Assembly: GCA_013215275.1 (NCBI GenBank)
Contig: JABSRF010000004.1
Location: 1-52,994 of the forward strand
Direction: 5' to 3'
Source: Oligoflexales bacterium
GTDB taxonomy: Bacteria; Bdellovibrionota_B; Oligoflexia; Oligoflexales; Bog-1112
DNA: 52,994 bases
The notes below the pieces were generated by a model. It did no database searches, was not told where the DNA came from, and saw only the letters and a program-made list of their open reading frames with translations. The translations under genes and the position numbers were made by a program. This document shows positions 16,116 to 25,400 of this stretch, piece by piece (the stretch's first letter is position 1; every line of letters begins with the position of its first letter).

Positions 16116-16584
16116 CCATGCCTCCTATCTGAATTCCTTTAAATTTTGGTAAATTTGGATCTGCTTTCGGGGTTTTTTGTTTGATATAGGTTCCTTCATA
16201 AGTAAGCCTGATAAAGCCTATGGTGCGCTTGGACTCATAAACAGCATCAGACTCAGTTTTCATAAGAACCAATGAGCTAGTAAGGTTTCCAAAGGTTTCA
16301 TCTTTTTCCACCTGGGTTTCGATCTCTTCTGCTAGGTCATCCAAGGCATCATAGATATCTTCTTTGTCTGCCTGGGTTGCAGCATCGATAATGACCTGCA
16401 GGTTATGACCTGTGGACCTGATGGAATTAGAAAGCAATTCACTATCATCTACAGGCGTAATCACCTCGATAAATGGGTACTGCTGCCCGTATTGCAAGGG
16501 ATTGACATTGATTTTTTCCCCTGCACTGGTCTGGTTAAGCAGGCGTTCTTTTATTCTTTTTCTAAGCTCTTTTCTAAGCTGCAT
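16108..16584 (-). CDS. tail terminator-like protein
   Basis: A 158-aa protein with an N-terminal basic helix (QLRKELRKRIKERLLNQ), a central beta region (QQYPFIEVITPVDDSELLSNSIRSTGHNLQVIIDAA) and an acidic helix (EDIYDALDDLAEEIETQVEKD). The pattern and position between the head-tail adaptor and sheath fit a tail terminator/gpU-type protein that caps tail growth and joins the head. Named by pattern and synteny. Confidence 0.7.
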   Translation of the reverse strand: MQLRKELRKRIKERLLNQTSAGEKINVNPLQYGQQYPFIEVITPVDDSELLSNSIRSTGHNLQVIIDAATQADKEDIYDALDDLAEEIETQVEKDETFGNLTSSLVLMKTESDAVYESKRTIGFIRLTYEGTYIKQKTPKADPNLPKFKGIQIGGMDA

Positions 16585-16895
16585 TATCCTTCCTTTTGAA
16601 GCTCAAACACGAAACCACCGAAACCATCTGGAATAGCCTCCTCTGTTCGGTAAAGCTCACCCCTGATTCTGACCTGATCCCCAACCTTGATTTTTCTGTC
16701 TTGGGGCCGGTATTTGAAATGGGGCTGGGTAGTGTTAACCCTCGACCGGCTAAAGTCGGGGCCAACTTCCATGCTTTCATCTCTGAAGATGGCTTCAACA
16801 GGGAAGCCCTCACCCTCGCGGGGTAAGACTTCGATGGTTTCACCAAAGACCGAAAGCAGGCTATTCCAAGAGATGTCAACAAGGTGCTGCTGCAA
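16584..16895 (-). CDS. head-tail joining (adaptor) protein
   Basis: A 103-aa beta-rich protein (SVFGETIEVLPREGEGFPVEAIFRDESMEVG...IKVGDQVRIRGELYRTEEAIPDGFGGFVFELQKEG) resembling the ATPase/head-tail joining stopper family. Its position after the capsid decoration gene and before the tail terminator agrees. The +1-frame ORF over the same bases (16574-16882) is a shadow. Confidence 0.75.
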   Translation of the reverse strand: MQQHLVDISWNSLLSVFGETIEVLPREGEGFPVEAIFRDESMEVGPDFSRSRVNTTQPHFKYRPQDRKIKVGDQVRIRGELYRTEEAIPDGFGGFVFELQKEG

Positions 16896-17271
16896 GTTTC
16901 ACCTGTGCTTTCTTGTCACCTGTTGCAGCATCCTTTACAAAGACACCGACTAAAGGATGATTCACGGTTTGAGTGTTAGTCGTTGGATTTCCATCACCAT
17001 CAGGCTGGCCCTCAACCACCACATCGTGGCTTTGATTGGTTGTTAAAAGCCCCGCCTCTTCGTGGTAATAAGCCTTAGAGCCTGTGGGCACTTCCAGTGC
17101 TTCTTTTGCAAGTTCAAAGACTCCCTGAGTATCAATGGTTACTTCTTCACCTTGCAAGGCATCCACAATAGCTACTCCAAATAAGCTCTTTAAGACCACC
17201 AGTTGCCCTGAAACCACATTATATGGAGCACTTATAGTTAGTTTGTTTCCGGCTTGTACGTAATTTTTCAT
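16876..17271 (-). CDS. DUF2190-type capsid decoration/cement protein
   Basis: A 131-aa protein with the DUF2190 pattern: MKNYVQAGNKLTISAPYNVVSGQLVVLKSLFGVAIVDALQGEEVTIDTQGVFELAK. These small beta proteins sit on the capsid surface or stabilise it and usually follow the major capsid gene, as here. It overlaps the downstream adaptor gene by 20 bp. Confidence 0.85.
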   Translation of the reverse strand: MKNYVQAGNKLTISAPYNVVSGQLVVLKSLFGVAIVDALQGEEVTIDTQGVFELAKEALEVPTGSKAYYHEEAGLLTTNQSHDVVVEGQPDGDGNPTTNTQTVNHPLVGVFVKDAATGDKKAQVKLAAAPC

Positions 17272-17275
17272 CTGT

Positions 17276-19384
17276 TTAAGCTCCTTCTGAGGCTCTATCT
17301 AGTCCTTGCGGGACAATGAATTTGTTAGCTGCTCTTTGATCTTCTAGGCTGACACCTTCGTTTTTGTGGACCGCTCTCCACTCGCCATGAGTTACACCAA
17401 AGTTAAGGTCTGCTCTGATCTTGATACTTAGGGTGTCAAAGTCAGTCTGGTACATGGTTCTAGGTTCTTGCTCTCCATTTAAGTAGGCCATCCATAGGAC
17501 AGGCAATACATTTGGATCACATGTCATATACCAGGAGTACGGCTCCCCTTCTTTTGGGTTCAAACGGGCTTCGGATATCACATCAAAGGCATTTTGGTAG
17601 ATGTTTACATCCTGAACTTGGGTTGGGTTGTACTGGCTGTACAGCAAGCGCCTAGCTGTATTTTTAAGCCTGGAAGGTACAATTAAGAATCTCGGTTCAA
17701 TGTTAAGCTCATCTCCTTCTCGCTTGTCGTTCCCCTTTTGGATTGACATCATGTACTCAGCTTCTTCGAGTGAGTCATGGCTTAATGGTGATGGGCCTGA
17801 AATGTTTTTATGCTTTGCTGAATCAAACCACCTTGCGTCAGCTACATTTTCGCGTTTTGCGTTCATCTTGTAGCACATTGGGTTTTCTTTGAAGATTCCC
17901 CAAACTAGGTTTGATTCCATTCGGGCCGCTGCTGCACCGTAGGCTGTCATGCCTCCGAAAACCAAGTTTCTTTGGTCATTGACCATCATTTCATAAGTAG
18001 CAGCAAAGGCTTTACCATACTTACCGATGGCCCACTGCTCAGCGTTTTCAGAGATAGAGCCATAGGTGACTTCCGCACCTTCTGGAATCCGCTCTAGGCT
18101 TGGGATTTCGCCCATCTGTAGCTTACGCATTGGAAGGAAGTTTTTAGCTGACTCATAGCGCACAAGAGGCCTAAAGGTCTGAGCTTTAACTAGGTTTAAG
18201 TAGCTTTGCTTGATCGCAGCTTCACCAGCAAGGCCGATGATAATGGGAAAATCACTGGTAGAGTGGAATGAGCGTTTAACCAGTTCCTCTTCAGATAGGT
18301 GGGCTACTCGCTCACCTTTTCTCTCGAGCTCCATTCCGATGATCTGAGGAATTGAGCGCTTAGAAAGGTTTTTTACGTTCTCGTTTAACTCTTCGCTTCT
18401 AACTAACTTGCGATCGAAACCGAATAGGAGGCCGTTTTTAACTGCGTCTCGTCTGGTTTCCAACTCATCAAAGTCACCAGCTTGGATATTCGGGGTGCGG
18501 CCTTGGTTCTGCACCATGTTATCCAAGGATCGTTTGGTTAGCTCATCGAGGATAGCTTGGTTTGCCTGAGTCTCGCTTAATCCATCGTCAATTAGCTTGC
18601 GAGTAAACTCCGCCGACATGGAATGAGTTTGGCAGCGGTCTTCTATGGCACGAATTCGCAATCGTTCCTGAGAGACGATTTCCGTCACCTTGTCGTTTGG
18701 TAATGCTCTAGTACTCCGAGACTCCTTATCGGCCTCGGGCGGTGTGTTTTTGGGCTCCGTTTTCTTGTCAGGTTCACCCTGTTTAAACGCTCCCTCTTTT
18801 GGTTTGTCTTCGCCGGTCTTCTTTTTAGGCATCGGCATGTCTTCGCTCCTTGTAATTATTTCTTGGCTGTATGTTTCTGCTTCTGCTCGGACCTGGGCAC
18901 CGGCTTCGGCGTTAATGGGTACTAGTGAGATTTCAAAGAATTCCGTATCCACGGATCTAAGAATGGGATGATCGTTTTCTTGCTCGATCTCGATTGCTTT
19001 GTAGGGCTTGTATCCAACGCTCACATTGCGAAAGATCCCATCGGATATGTCATCGAAAATGGGATCCACATCCTTGCGTTGTGAAAATTTTAGAGTTGCG
19101 CCCCCAACTCCTTCTTTGATCCAAGCTCTTTCCACCACTCCGATTTGGTCAAAAACGCTATTATCGTTGTGGTTGTTTAGGACCGGAGCTCCGTTTTCGA
19201 GTCTACTCATTCTTACGTGGTTTGGCTCAAGGCTGATTTCCTCATAAAACAGACCGTATTCGGGGTCGCGTCTGAGAACTAGACCACCCATGGACCAAGT
19301 AACATCAACGGTTCTAGCTTCTGGGTTAATGGAGCTTGGAACAAAGTTTCCAGTTATTTTTTCTTTGGTACGCTTAAGCGGCAT
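17276..19384 (-). CDS. prohead protease-major capsid protein fusion
   Basis: A 702-aa protein joining two virion functions. Residues 1-175 look like a prohead serine protease with candidate catalytic H72 (LNNHND) and S122 (RNVSVGY). A charged, lysine/proline-rich scaffold-like linker follows (about 180-260). Residues about 360-700 are an HK97-fold major capsid protein (RPLVRYESAKNFLPMRKLQMGEIPSLERIPEGAEVTYGSISE... IEPRFLIVPSRLKNTARRLL). Autocleavage would release the capsid domain. Similar fusions are annotated in other Mu-like phages, so this is unusual but not new. Confidence 0.9.
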   Translation of the reverse strand: MPLKRTKEKITGNFVPSSINPEARTVDVTWSMGGLVLRRDPEYGLFYEEISLEPNHVRMSRLENGAPVLNNHNDNSVFDQIGVVERAWIKEGVGGATLKFSQRKDVDPIFDDISDGIFRNVSVGYKPYKAIEIEQENDHPILRSVDTEFFEISLVPINAEAGAQVRAEAETYSQEIITRSEDMPMPKKKTGEDKPKEGAFKQGEPDKKTEPKNTPPEADKESRSTRALPNDKVTEIVSQERLRIRAIEDRCQTHSMSAEFTRKLIDDGLSETQANQAILDELTKRSLDNMVQNQGRTPNIQAGDFDELETRRDAVKNGLLFGFDRKLVRSEELNENVKNLSKRSIPQIIGMELERKGERVAHLSEEELVKRSFHSTSDFPIIIGLAGEAAIKQSYLNLVKAQTFRPLVRYESAKNFLPMRKLQMGEIPSLERIPEGAEVTYGSISENAEQWAIGKYGKAFAATYEMMVNDQRNLVFGGMTAYGAAAARMESNLVWGIFKENPMCYKMNAKRENVADARWFDSAKHKNISGPSPLSHDSLEEAEYMMSIQKGNDKREGDELNIEPRFLIVPSRLKNTARRLLYSQYNPTQVQDVNIYQNAFDVISEARLNPKEGEPYSWYMTCDPNVLPVLWMAYLNGEQEPRTMYQTDFDTLSIKIRADLNFGVTHGEWRAVHKNEGVSLEDQRAANKFIVPQGLDRASEGA

Positions 19385-20807
19385 TCCTATTCATTTCCTT
19401 TTCTATTTGCTTTGACAATATTGGGATTAAGGCTCCAACTGCATCTTTTGAGGCTTGAATCGACTTAGCTACATCGTCAGGATCGTTGCCCATCTCACGG
19501 ACGACCATTTCCCAAGACATGAACCCATTAGCCACTGCAATAGCGAAGGCTTTCATATCCTTTTCTGGGTCCACAAATTCCTTGCGTGGGTATACCCACA
19601 AAAGCTTGGTATTAAAGGTGTTCACACCCTTAAGCTGGGCAGCTTCCATAATCCACTGTCCAATTTTGTAGTTAAGCTGTGGGTGGAACACATGCTGCTG
19701 GTAGCTTTCAATGGACCTTGCAAAGTCAAGTAAGGTCATTCGTGACTGGGTATAGTTCGAGTCTGAGAAGTCAGAGCTTACGATCATATAAGGCACTTCT
19801 AGGCCGCTAGCTATGCCAAGGTGCTGGATCTTGCTATACTCATAAATGCCCTCAACTTGTGGAGGTTGAGAGAATTCTACCGTCTTCCCCTCTGGAGCCA
19901 TCATCCAGGTTCCAGGGGTAATTTTCCCTTCCATGGGTTTGGCACCGTTTTCACTTCCGCCTTCTAGGTCATGAATTAGACCAACAAAGCATTGGCTTAC
20001 CTTTTGTTTCACCAACTGGGCGTCCATGTAATCATCAAAGTCTTTAGCCTTGATAATGATTGGAGAGCCCCAAGTCACACCATGGACTTGTCCCGCTACT
20101 GTTGTGCGGAAAGGGTGGCAAAAATCCTCCATTTTGTAGCGTTTGGATTTAACCGAAGCACTTACATGTTGATTTGGTAAGTAATCATTAATCCATAAGG
20201 CAACTCGCTCACCTCTACGGTTATATTCGACACCTTGGACAATCCGGTTGCCATAATTGCCAACCTGAGACTTGCTTTTATCAATATGGTCTTGGGTTAG
20301 GCTCTTAAGTTTAAATGGGAGGGGTGAATTTTTATCATTCACCCACACCCTTTGGATGAGGAAAGCACCATCTCTAGGAACGTGAATTCCAGCTTGGTTT
20401 TGCTTGGTATATAAGGTTTCCCTGCCCTCGATGTCGCAAGCAGGGGTATCTACAAAATCTTTAAGGATTCCCTCTAGTTTGTCGTGCTTCTTACCATCTG
20501 CTTTCACGGCATGAGGGACGCAACCAGGGCCAAACACATAGTTAGAAATGGCATTTATGCCGCGTTTAACCGGTGCGCTATTATCATAAAGGTAAGCAAC
20601 TCTGGAGGCCATCAAGTCTATGGCTCCACTGTCAGGATATTGCCCTGGCTTATTTATAGGAACCCAGCCTTTAAGCCTTTCTGAGTTAGACGCACCGTCA
20701 TATTGCCTTTTCACACGGTCAAATTGCTCAAGTCTGAGCTGAGCTTTTCGGCGTTCATAACCCCAAGCTGGGCTTATAGTATCAATCATTTTCTCAAAGA
20801 TTTTCAT
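19374..20807 (-). CDS. portal protein (lambda GpB family)
   Basis: A 477-aa lambda-type portal: N-terminal YDGASNSERLKGW, then RVAYLYDNSAPVKRGINAISNYVFGPG, SLTQDHID and GVEYNRRGERVALW, with a C-terminal helical region (WMMAPEGKTVEFSQPPQVEG...YTQSRMTLLDFARSIESYQQHV). It forms the dodecameric DNA channel and docks the terminase. It follows the gpW-like gene, with a 4-bp overlap, as in lambda. Confidence 0.95.
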   Translation of the reverse strand: MKIFEKMIDTISPAWGYERRKAQLRLEQFDRVKRQYDGASNSERLKGWVPINKPGQYPDSGAIDLMASRVAYLYDNSAPVKRGINAISNYVFGPGCVPHAVKADGKKHDKLEGILKDFVDTPACDIEGRETLYTKQNQAGIHVPRDGAFLIQRVWVNDKNSPLPFKLKSLTQDHIDKSKSQVGNYGNRIVQGVEYNRRGERVALWINDYLPNQHVSASVKSKRYKMEDFCHPFRTTVAGQVHGVTWGSPIIIKAKDFDDYMDAQLVKQKVSQCFVGLIHDLEGGSENGAKPMEGKITPGTWMMAPEGKTVEFSQPPQVEGIYEYSKIQHLGIASGLEVPYMIVSSDFSDSNYTQSRMTLLDFARSIESYQQHVFHPQLNYKIGQWIMEAAQLKGVNTFNTKLLWVYPRKEFVDPEKDMKAFAIAVANGFMSWEMVVREMGNDPDDVAKSIQASKDAVGALIPILSKQIEKEMNRNAA

Positions 20808-21013
20808 AAGCCCTTGTCATACCCCATAGTAAAAAAGGTAATCTTACCTGAGTTATGACCAAGCTCCTTTTCGAGCCTATTTATAGCTTTTTTCATCTCT
20901 GTCATAGATTGATAGGTAACATCAGTATCACCGTATCGAACCCTTAAGACGCCAGAGGCATAAGCAGCCTTAAGTTGCTTTAACTGTTTTTCGGTTGTTT
21001 TCCTGTCCTGCAT
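20804..21013 (-). CDS. gpW-like head-to-tail connector protein
   Basis: A 69-aa protein matching lambda gpW: LKQLKAAYASGVLRVRYGDTDVTYQSMTEMKKAINRLEKEL. GpW completes the head below the portal. It is the first gene of the structural operon, downstream of late element copy B. Confidence 0.9.
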   Translation of the reverse strand: MQDRKTTEKQLKQLKAAYASGVLRVRYGDTDVTYQSMTEMKKAINRLEKELGHNSGKITFFTMGYDKGL

Positions 21014-21078
21014 TTATGCCTCTGACTTAGGAGAAAATTATGTTATGCAGGTAACAATTTAATACTTTAAATAAAGCT

Positions 21079-21138
21079 TGAAAAGGGGGGTAGGTGCAGT
21101 TTTTGGCACGTTTGGCACAAACCGGACAAATTCTTAAA
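21079..21138. promoter_or_regulatory. late control element copy B
   Basis: A 60-bp block 57/60 identical to 9516-9575. The core TTTTTGGCACGTTTGGCACA is at 21100-21119. It lies in the divergent gap between the structural operon (minus) and ssb (plus), so it could serve either direction; the two other copies precede only minus-strand units. Confidence 0.6.
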
Positions 21139-21237
21139 CCCCCTTTTTTTTAAGCCTTGTGTGAGCCTCGGTGATAGCTATATAAAGGAGGGGAAAGCTA
21201 CTGAAGATGAACTTAGCTACAGAAAGGAAAAATCATC

Positions 21238-21765
21238 ATGGCTTCAATGAATCGTGTAACTTTAGTTGGAAATCTCGGACAAGCACCTGAGATGAGATAC
21301 ACTCAAAATCAAATTCCAGTTTGCAACTTTTCGCTAGCAACCACCGAAACAAGAACAGACGCCCAAGGCAATAAGCAAGACCAAACGGAATGGCATCGAG
21401 TCATCGTATGGAATAAGCAGGCCGAGAATGTGAATAAGTATCTGACTAAAGGCAGTTCGGTACTCGTAGAGGGCAAGATTACTTATCGAAAATGGCAGGA
21501 TAAAAACGGCCAAGATCGCTACACCACTGATATTGTTGCTCAGAGGGTGCTATTCCTGGGCAAGAGTCAGGGACAAGGGCAGGCTGCAGGTCAATATGGT
21601 GAACCAGCACAGCAATATGGAGCTCCGCAGCAACAGCCTATGGCCGCTGATCCATTTGCCAGTCCACAGGCCAATCAAATGGGGGCACCAAGCTTTCCAC
21701 AGAACACGCCATCACCAGCGCCACAGGCTCCAGGTGGGGTGAGTTTGGATGATATTCCGTTTTGA
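21238..21765 (+). CDS. ssb: single-stranded DNA-binding protein
   Basis: A 175-aa SSB: an OB fold (MNRVTLVGNLGQAPEMRYTQNQIPVCNFSLATTETRTD...TEWHRVIVWNKQAENVNKYLTKGSSVLVEGKITYRKWQDKNGQDRYTTDIVAQRVLFLG), a glutamine/proline-rich linker and the acidic tail DDIPF that recruits replication and repair proteins. AAAGGA precedes the ATG. It is the only plus-strand replication gene in this half and heads a short operon with two antitoxin-like genes. Confidence 0.98.
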   Translation: MASMNRVTLVGNLGQAPEMRYTQNQIPVCNFSLATTETRTDAQGNKQDQTEWHRVIVWNKQAENVNKYLTKGSSVLVEGKITYRKWQDKNGQDRYTTDIVAQRVLFLGKSQGQGQAAGQYGEPAQQYGAPQQQPMAADPFASPQANQMGAPSFPQNTPSPAPQAPGGVSLDDIPF

Positions 21766-21775
21766 GGGATGAAAA

Positions 21776-21979
21776 ATGAGGCTTAAATATCTCAACTACA
21801 TTGCTGAGATTGAATTACAAAACAATGGTTTTTATTTTGGCCGAGTGATTAACCGAAAGGATCAAATCACTTTCCAATCTAAAAACCCATCAATGCTTAT
21901 GGAAGAGTTTAGACTCTCAGTCGAGGACTATCATGATTTTTGTAGATCTAAAGGTGAAAAGCCTGAGCCGGAGAAATAA
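21776..21979 (+). CDS. orphan HicB-like antitoxin
   Basis: A 67-aa protein with the HicB-type pattern YIAEIELQNNGFYFGRVINRKDQITFQSKNPSMLMEEFRLSVEDYHDFCRSKGEKPEP, the partial RNase H fold that inhibits HicA. No HicA toxin with its conserved histidine is visible nearby, so it may be an orphan that counters a host toxin, or a regulator. It ends in TAATG shared with the next gene. Confidence 0.6.
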   Translation: MRLKYLNYIAEIELQNNGFYFGRVINRKDQITFQSKNPSMLMEEFRLSVEDYHDFCRSKGEKPEPEK

Positions 21980-22218
21980 TGTCAAGCTTTCAAGAGCATT
22001 TGTTGCAAGAGCTAAAAGATCCTAAAATGGCTTTGGAATACATTGTGGAAGCACTGCTTGAACCTGGGGCCGATAATTCATACCTTTTTCAGGCTTCTAA
22101 GCAAGTCGCAAAGGCTCATGACGTTTTTCCGCCTAAAGAATCTATAGTCAGAAAGTATGCCAAACCTTGCAGACAAAGCGCTCGAAAGATCCTTCGTTCG
22201 ATGGGTATTCACGCTTAA
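21979..22218 (+). CDS. HI1420-type antidote-like small protein
   Basis: A 79-aa protein. Its first half (SFQEHLLQELKDPKMALEYIVEALLEPGADNSYLFQASKQVAKAHD) resembles the N-terminus of the addiction-module antidote family typified by HI1420, with LLxxLKDPxxAxxYIxxAL followed by VAxAxx. The usual C-terminal HTH is shorter and basic (KPCRQSARKILRSMGI). No toxin partner is seen. It overlaps the HicB-like gene by one base. Confidence 0.5.
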   Translation: MSSFQEHLLQELKDPKMALEYIVEALLEPGADNSYLFQASKQVAKAHDVFPPKESIVRKYAKPCRQSARKILRSMGIHA

Positions 22219-22412
22219 TTTCTCACCAAAAATGATATCAATCCAACGACAATTGGTAGTAGTGCTAGGAAAATTATCAGTGCTATGCCAAATTTGTTTG
22301 TCTCGTTCTTAAGACTCTTAGGCATGAGATTTGTGCTTTGGAGTGATTTTCTTATGGAAAAGCCTGGAGTACTTTCTTGCTTACTTTGATGTTTCTTATT
22401 GGCTTCGCCCAT
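22215..22412 (-). CDS. small single-pass membrane protein
   Basis: A 65-aa protein with a basic N-terminus and one C-terminal membrane segment (FGIALIIFLALLPIVVGLISFLV). AGGAAATAAGA precedes the ATG. It follows the terminase gene and converges on the antitoxin-like gene with a 4-bp overlap. A holin or lysis accessory role is conceivable, but only the topology is shown. Confidence 0.6.
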   Translation of the reverse strand: MGEANKKHQSKQESTPGFSIRKSLQSTNLMPKSLKNETNKFGIALIIFLALLPIVVGLISFLVRN

Positions 22413-22424
22413 TCTTATTTCCTG

Positions 22425-25400
22425 TCAAAGAAAACTAGCTTGTTGAGGATATGCATCTTCAACAATATTATCACCTCCAAACTCAAAAGCGTTCCACTTT
22501 TCATCAGACCATTTATGCATATTCAAAATAGTATGCAATCCTAGGATGTAGACAAGACAGTCTAAACCCTCAACATCAGGATATTTTTTGATCCATTTGT
22601 ATTTAGCACGGCCTTCTGAATCTTCTGTTAGCTCACAAACTTCACCACAGACTTGCTTGTAATACTCATCTGACATTCCATCAGGAAAGCTTATATACTC
22701 GGATGGGATCCCGTCATCGGTCTTGAGGTTTAAGCGTCCATAAAGATCCATTTTGATGAGGTTTACACCGAGGGGGTACCGATGCTTACCAAGTCTCATG
22801 ATTTTGCCATTAACTTTGATCTCGAACTTCTTAGCAGGGAGAACTTTGTCAGTCCATATGCCGGTACCTGTGACTGGTACCACTTTCTTACGGGTCCTGG
22901 CAAAGCGGCCTACTGCATTAGAATTGTGCCTAGAGTCGATCGACATCTTGTGAATCTTAAGCTGGGTACCATCGGGCTTGTCCCAAGTTGACTTATGAAT
23001 CAAGTCGTCAAGGTCCTGCCATACCTGATCGTCTGCATTGTGGGTATTGCCTGGTATCACATGGTGGTCAATCACAAAAAACTGGTTCTTAATCACTCCT
23101 GCAACCGTAACCTCTACGCGGTCATGCTGAACGTCGCAGCCTGCGAGTAGAACCATGGCTTGCTTTGGAACGGTGCCACGATGGTATTGCTTCTCTTTGT
23201 CCTGTAATCCCTGCCAGTCGGGGGTTTGGAGGGCTTCAAAATTGTAAGGAAGGCCCAAGGTGGTGTTCCACCAAACCATAAGTTTTGCCTGGTTTTGGCC
23301 TGCATCGAGGTATTTAGTAAAGTTTTCTTGCCAAGAGTTAGTGTAGAAGGCATTGATATGGAACCCTGGAAATTCTCCATCGGCTTTTTGAGGTACCCAA
23401 CGTGTCTTTGGGGGGAATTCTTCAAAGTCTTCCTCCCATATTTTTTTCGCGCAACCTTTGCATACAAAATGGAAGCTCTTGGCCATTTCCTGCTTGCTCA
23501 AGGTGCAGTGTTTGTCTCCTTTGCCATCCCAAAAGAAGTTTTCCCAGTCAAGGAATTGTTCATGCTCACAATGAGGACATGCGACATATGGCAATCTTTG
23601 ATCGGACTTGAGCCAATATTCATAGATCTGAGAGGTATCTTTGACTGAAGGGGTAGAAGTCATAAGGGTAAATGTTCTTGGTGCAAAGCGCTTCATACGC
23701 TCAAAAAGGAGCAATAAACTGTTGCCCTCGATCACTCCTGCAGAGTTCCTTGCAACCACTTCGCAGCGGTCGAGTTCATCGATAACTAGCCATGGAGTTG
23801 GGAATGAGCAAAGCTTGTCGGCATTACCACTTCCGACAAATCGTAAATAGCCTGTGGGCCATTGTTTATAGAGGATTGTGTTTCCATTTGTCTTGCCTGG
23901 GGGGATCAAGTCAGCAAGTTTTTTGCAGTCTCTTAGCATGGGAGTGAAACGAGCTTTCGAGTAATCCCTTGCTATAACTTCTGAAGGAAGCATGAAAGTG
24001 ATACCACCAGTTCGAGCACAGACCATATACATCAGCATGTTGAATAGGATCGTTGTGTTATGGGTTGGTATCATCGACTTTCCAGCAAGGAACAAATGAC
24101 TTGGTGAGTCCACTTGAATGCAACGTACTGGTACCGAGTCAACTTTTTCAATGTTTACAATCTTCCGATTCTTGACTTCAGACACTCTACGGCCTGCCAT
24201 AAAAGGCTGGCGTTCCAGCTTTCTATGAGCTCTAAAAACCTCAAAATCGTCTCTATAAGCCATGAAGGTGAAGAGATAGGAGGGCTTGCCGGGTGTTCTA
24301 ACCCCATTCTTCACAGCAAAAGGGTGCTCCACAACATACTTCGCCTTGAACCCAAGGGAAGTAATCAGTTCGAAGAATCCATCAGCAAGCTCTTTGTCAG
24401 AGGTTGAGAATTCACACCTGCCTTTTTTACCGCATGTTCCATCTGTATCCATTAGGCCTTGCAACAAGGAAAGACGCTGTTTAAACGATGATCTTAGATA
24501 CTCCTGTGGGATATGTTTACCACCTCCAAACTTTTTCAGAAAATGATTTTCTTTCAATTTTTCATATAGACTAAATTCAATTTTGTCATCCTGCTTATAA
24601 CCTCTCTGGTAGTGTTGAGAAGATTGAACAGCACATTTTTTGCAATAGCCTCTATTATTAAGACCAACCTCCTTAAGGTTGTGCCCACGTTTACATGTCT
24701 TGCGTTCACGCATGGGAGATCCAGGATCGATGGAGAATGTAACTCCACCATAGCCTTCAGCCATATATATGGGCCTAACTCGATGCCCTGCGTTTACTAT
24801 GCAATCTATAATGACTAGATCTTCAGAATTTAGGGTAACCTTATTTGAATTATTATGGCCATCACCTAGCCAAACTCCCAATACATACGGGTCTATTGGC
24901 AATTCTTTTTCTGGCAATTCTAAAGGCTTCGCAACAGGAATGCTAAAGTGATTTCTTATCTTGCCTCCAGGCTTCTCGGATCTAAATCGTGGAAGCATCT
25001 CTTCTGTAGTAAGAGTTAACTTTTTGTCTGTTCTACCCCATTTAGCATAACCTACCTGCCATAGGTGATCTGCATCAGCAACAACAGAAGAATCGTCTGA
25101 AAAGGTTACTCTGTAGCAATCCCTATGAAGCATCACTGGAGAAACATAAGTCACCTCGCAGGCATTGCCCTTTTCATCAAAGATTTTATCGCCGACCTTT
25201 AGCTCTCCCATGGTCGTCCATCCATCGGGAGTGGCTATAAGTGTATTAATATCAAGTGCTTTGCCTATCTGAGCACTGGTCATATATACGGCCATCCTGT
25301 TGCCTTGCCGATTAAATGAGTCGAGCATTTCTCTTTGAAATGGCCAGCACTTAAACTTTCCAGGTTCCGGTGAATCCTCTACTGATAATATGCGGTAAGC

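Noticed and set aside
16574-16882. Overlapping 102-aa ORF in another frame of the head-tail adaptor
   Set aside because: It has no family pattern, while the 16584-16895 frame matches a conserved adaptor and lies in the overlap chain of the operon.
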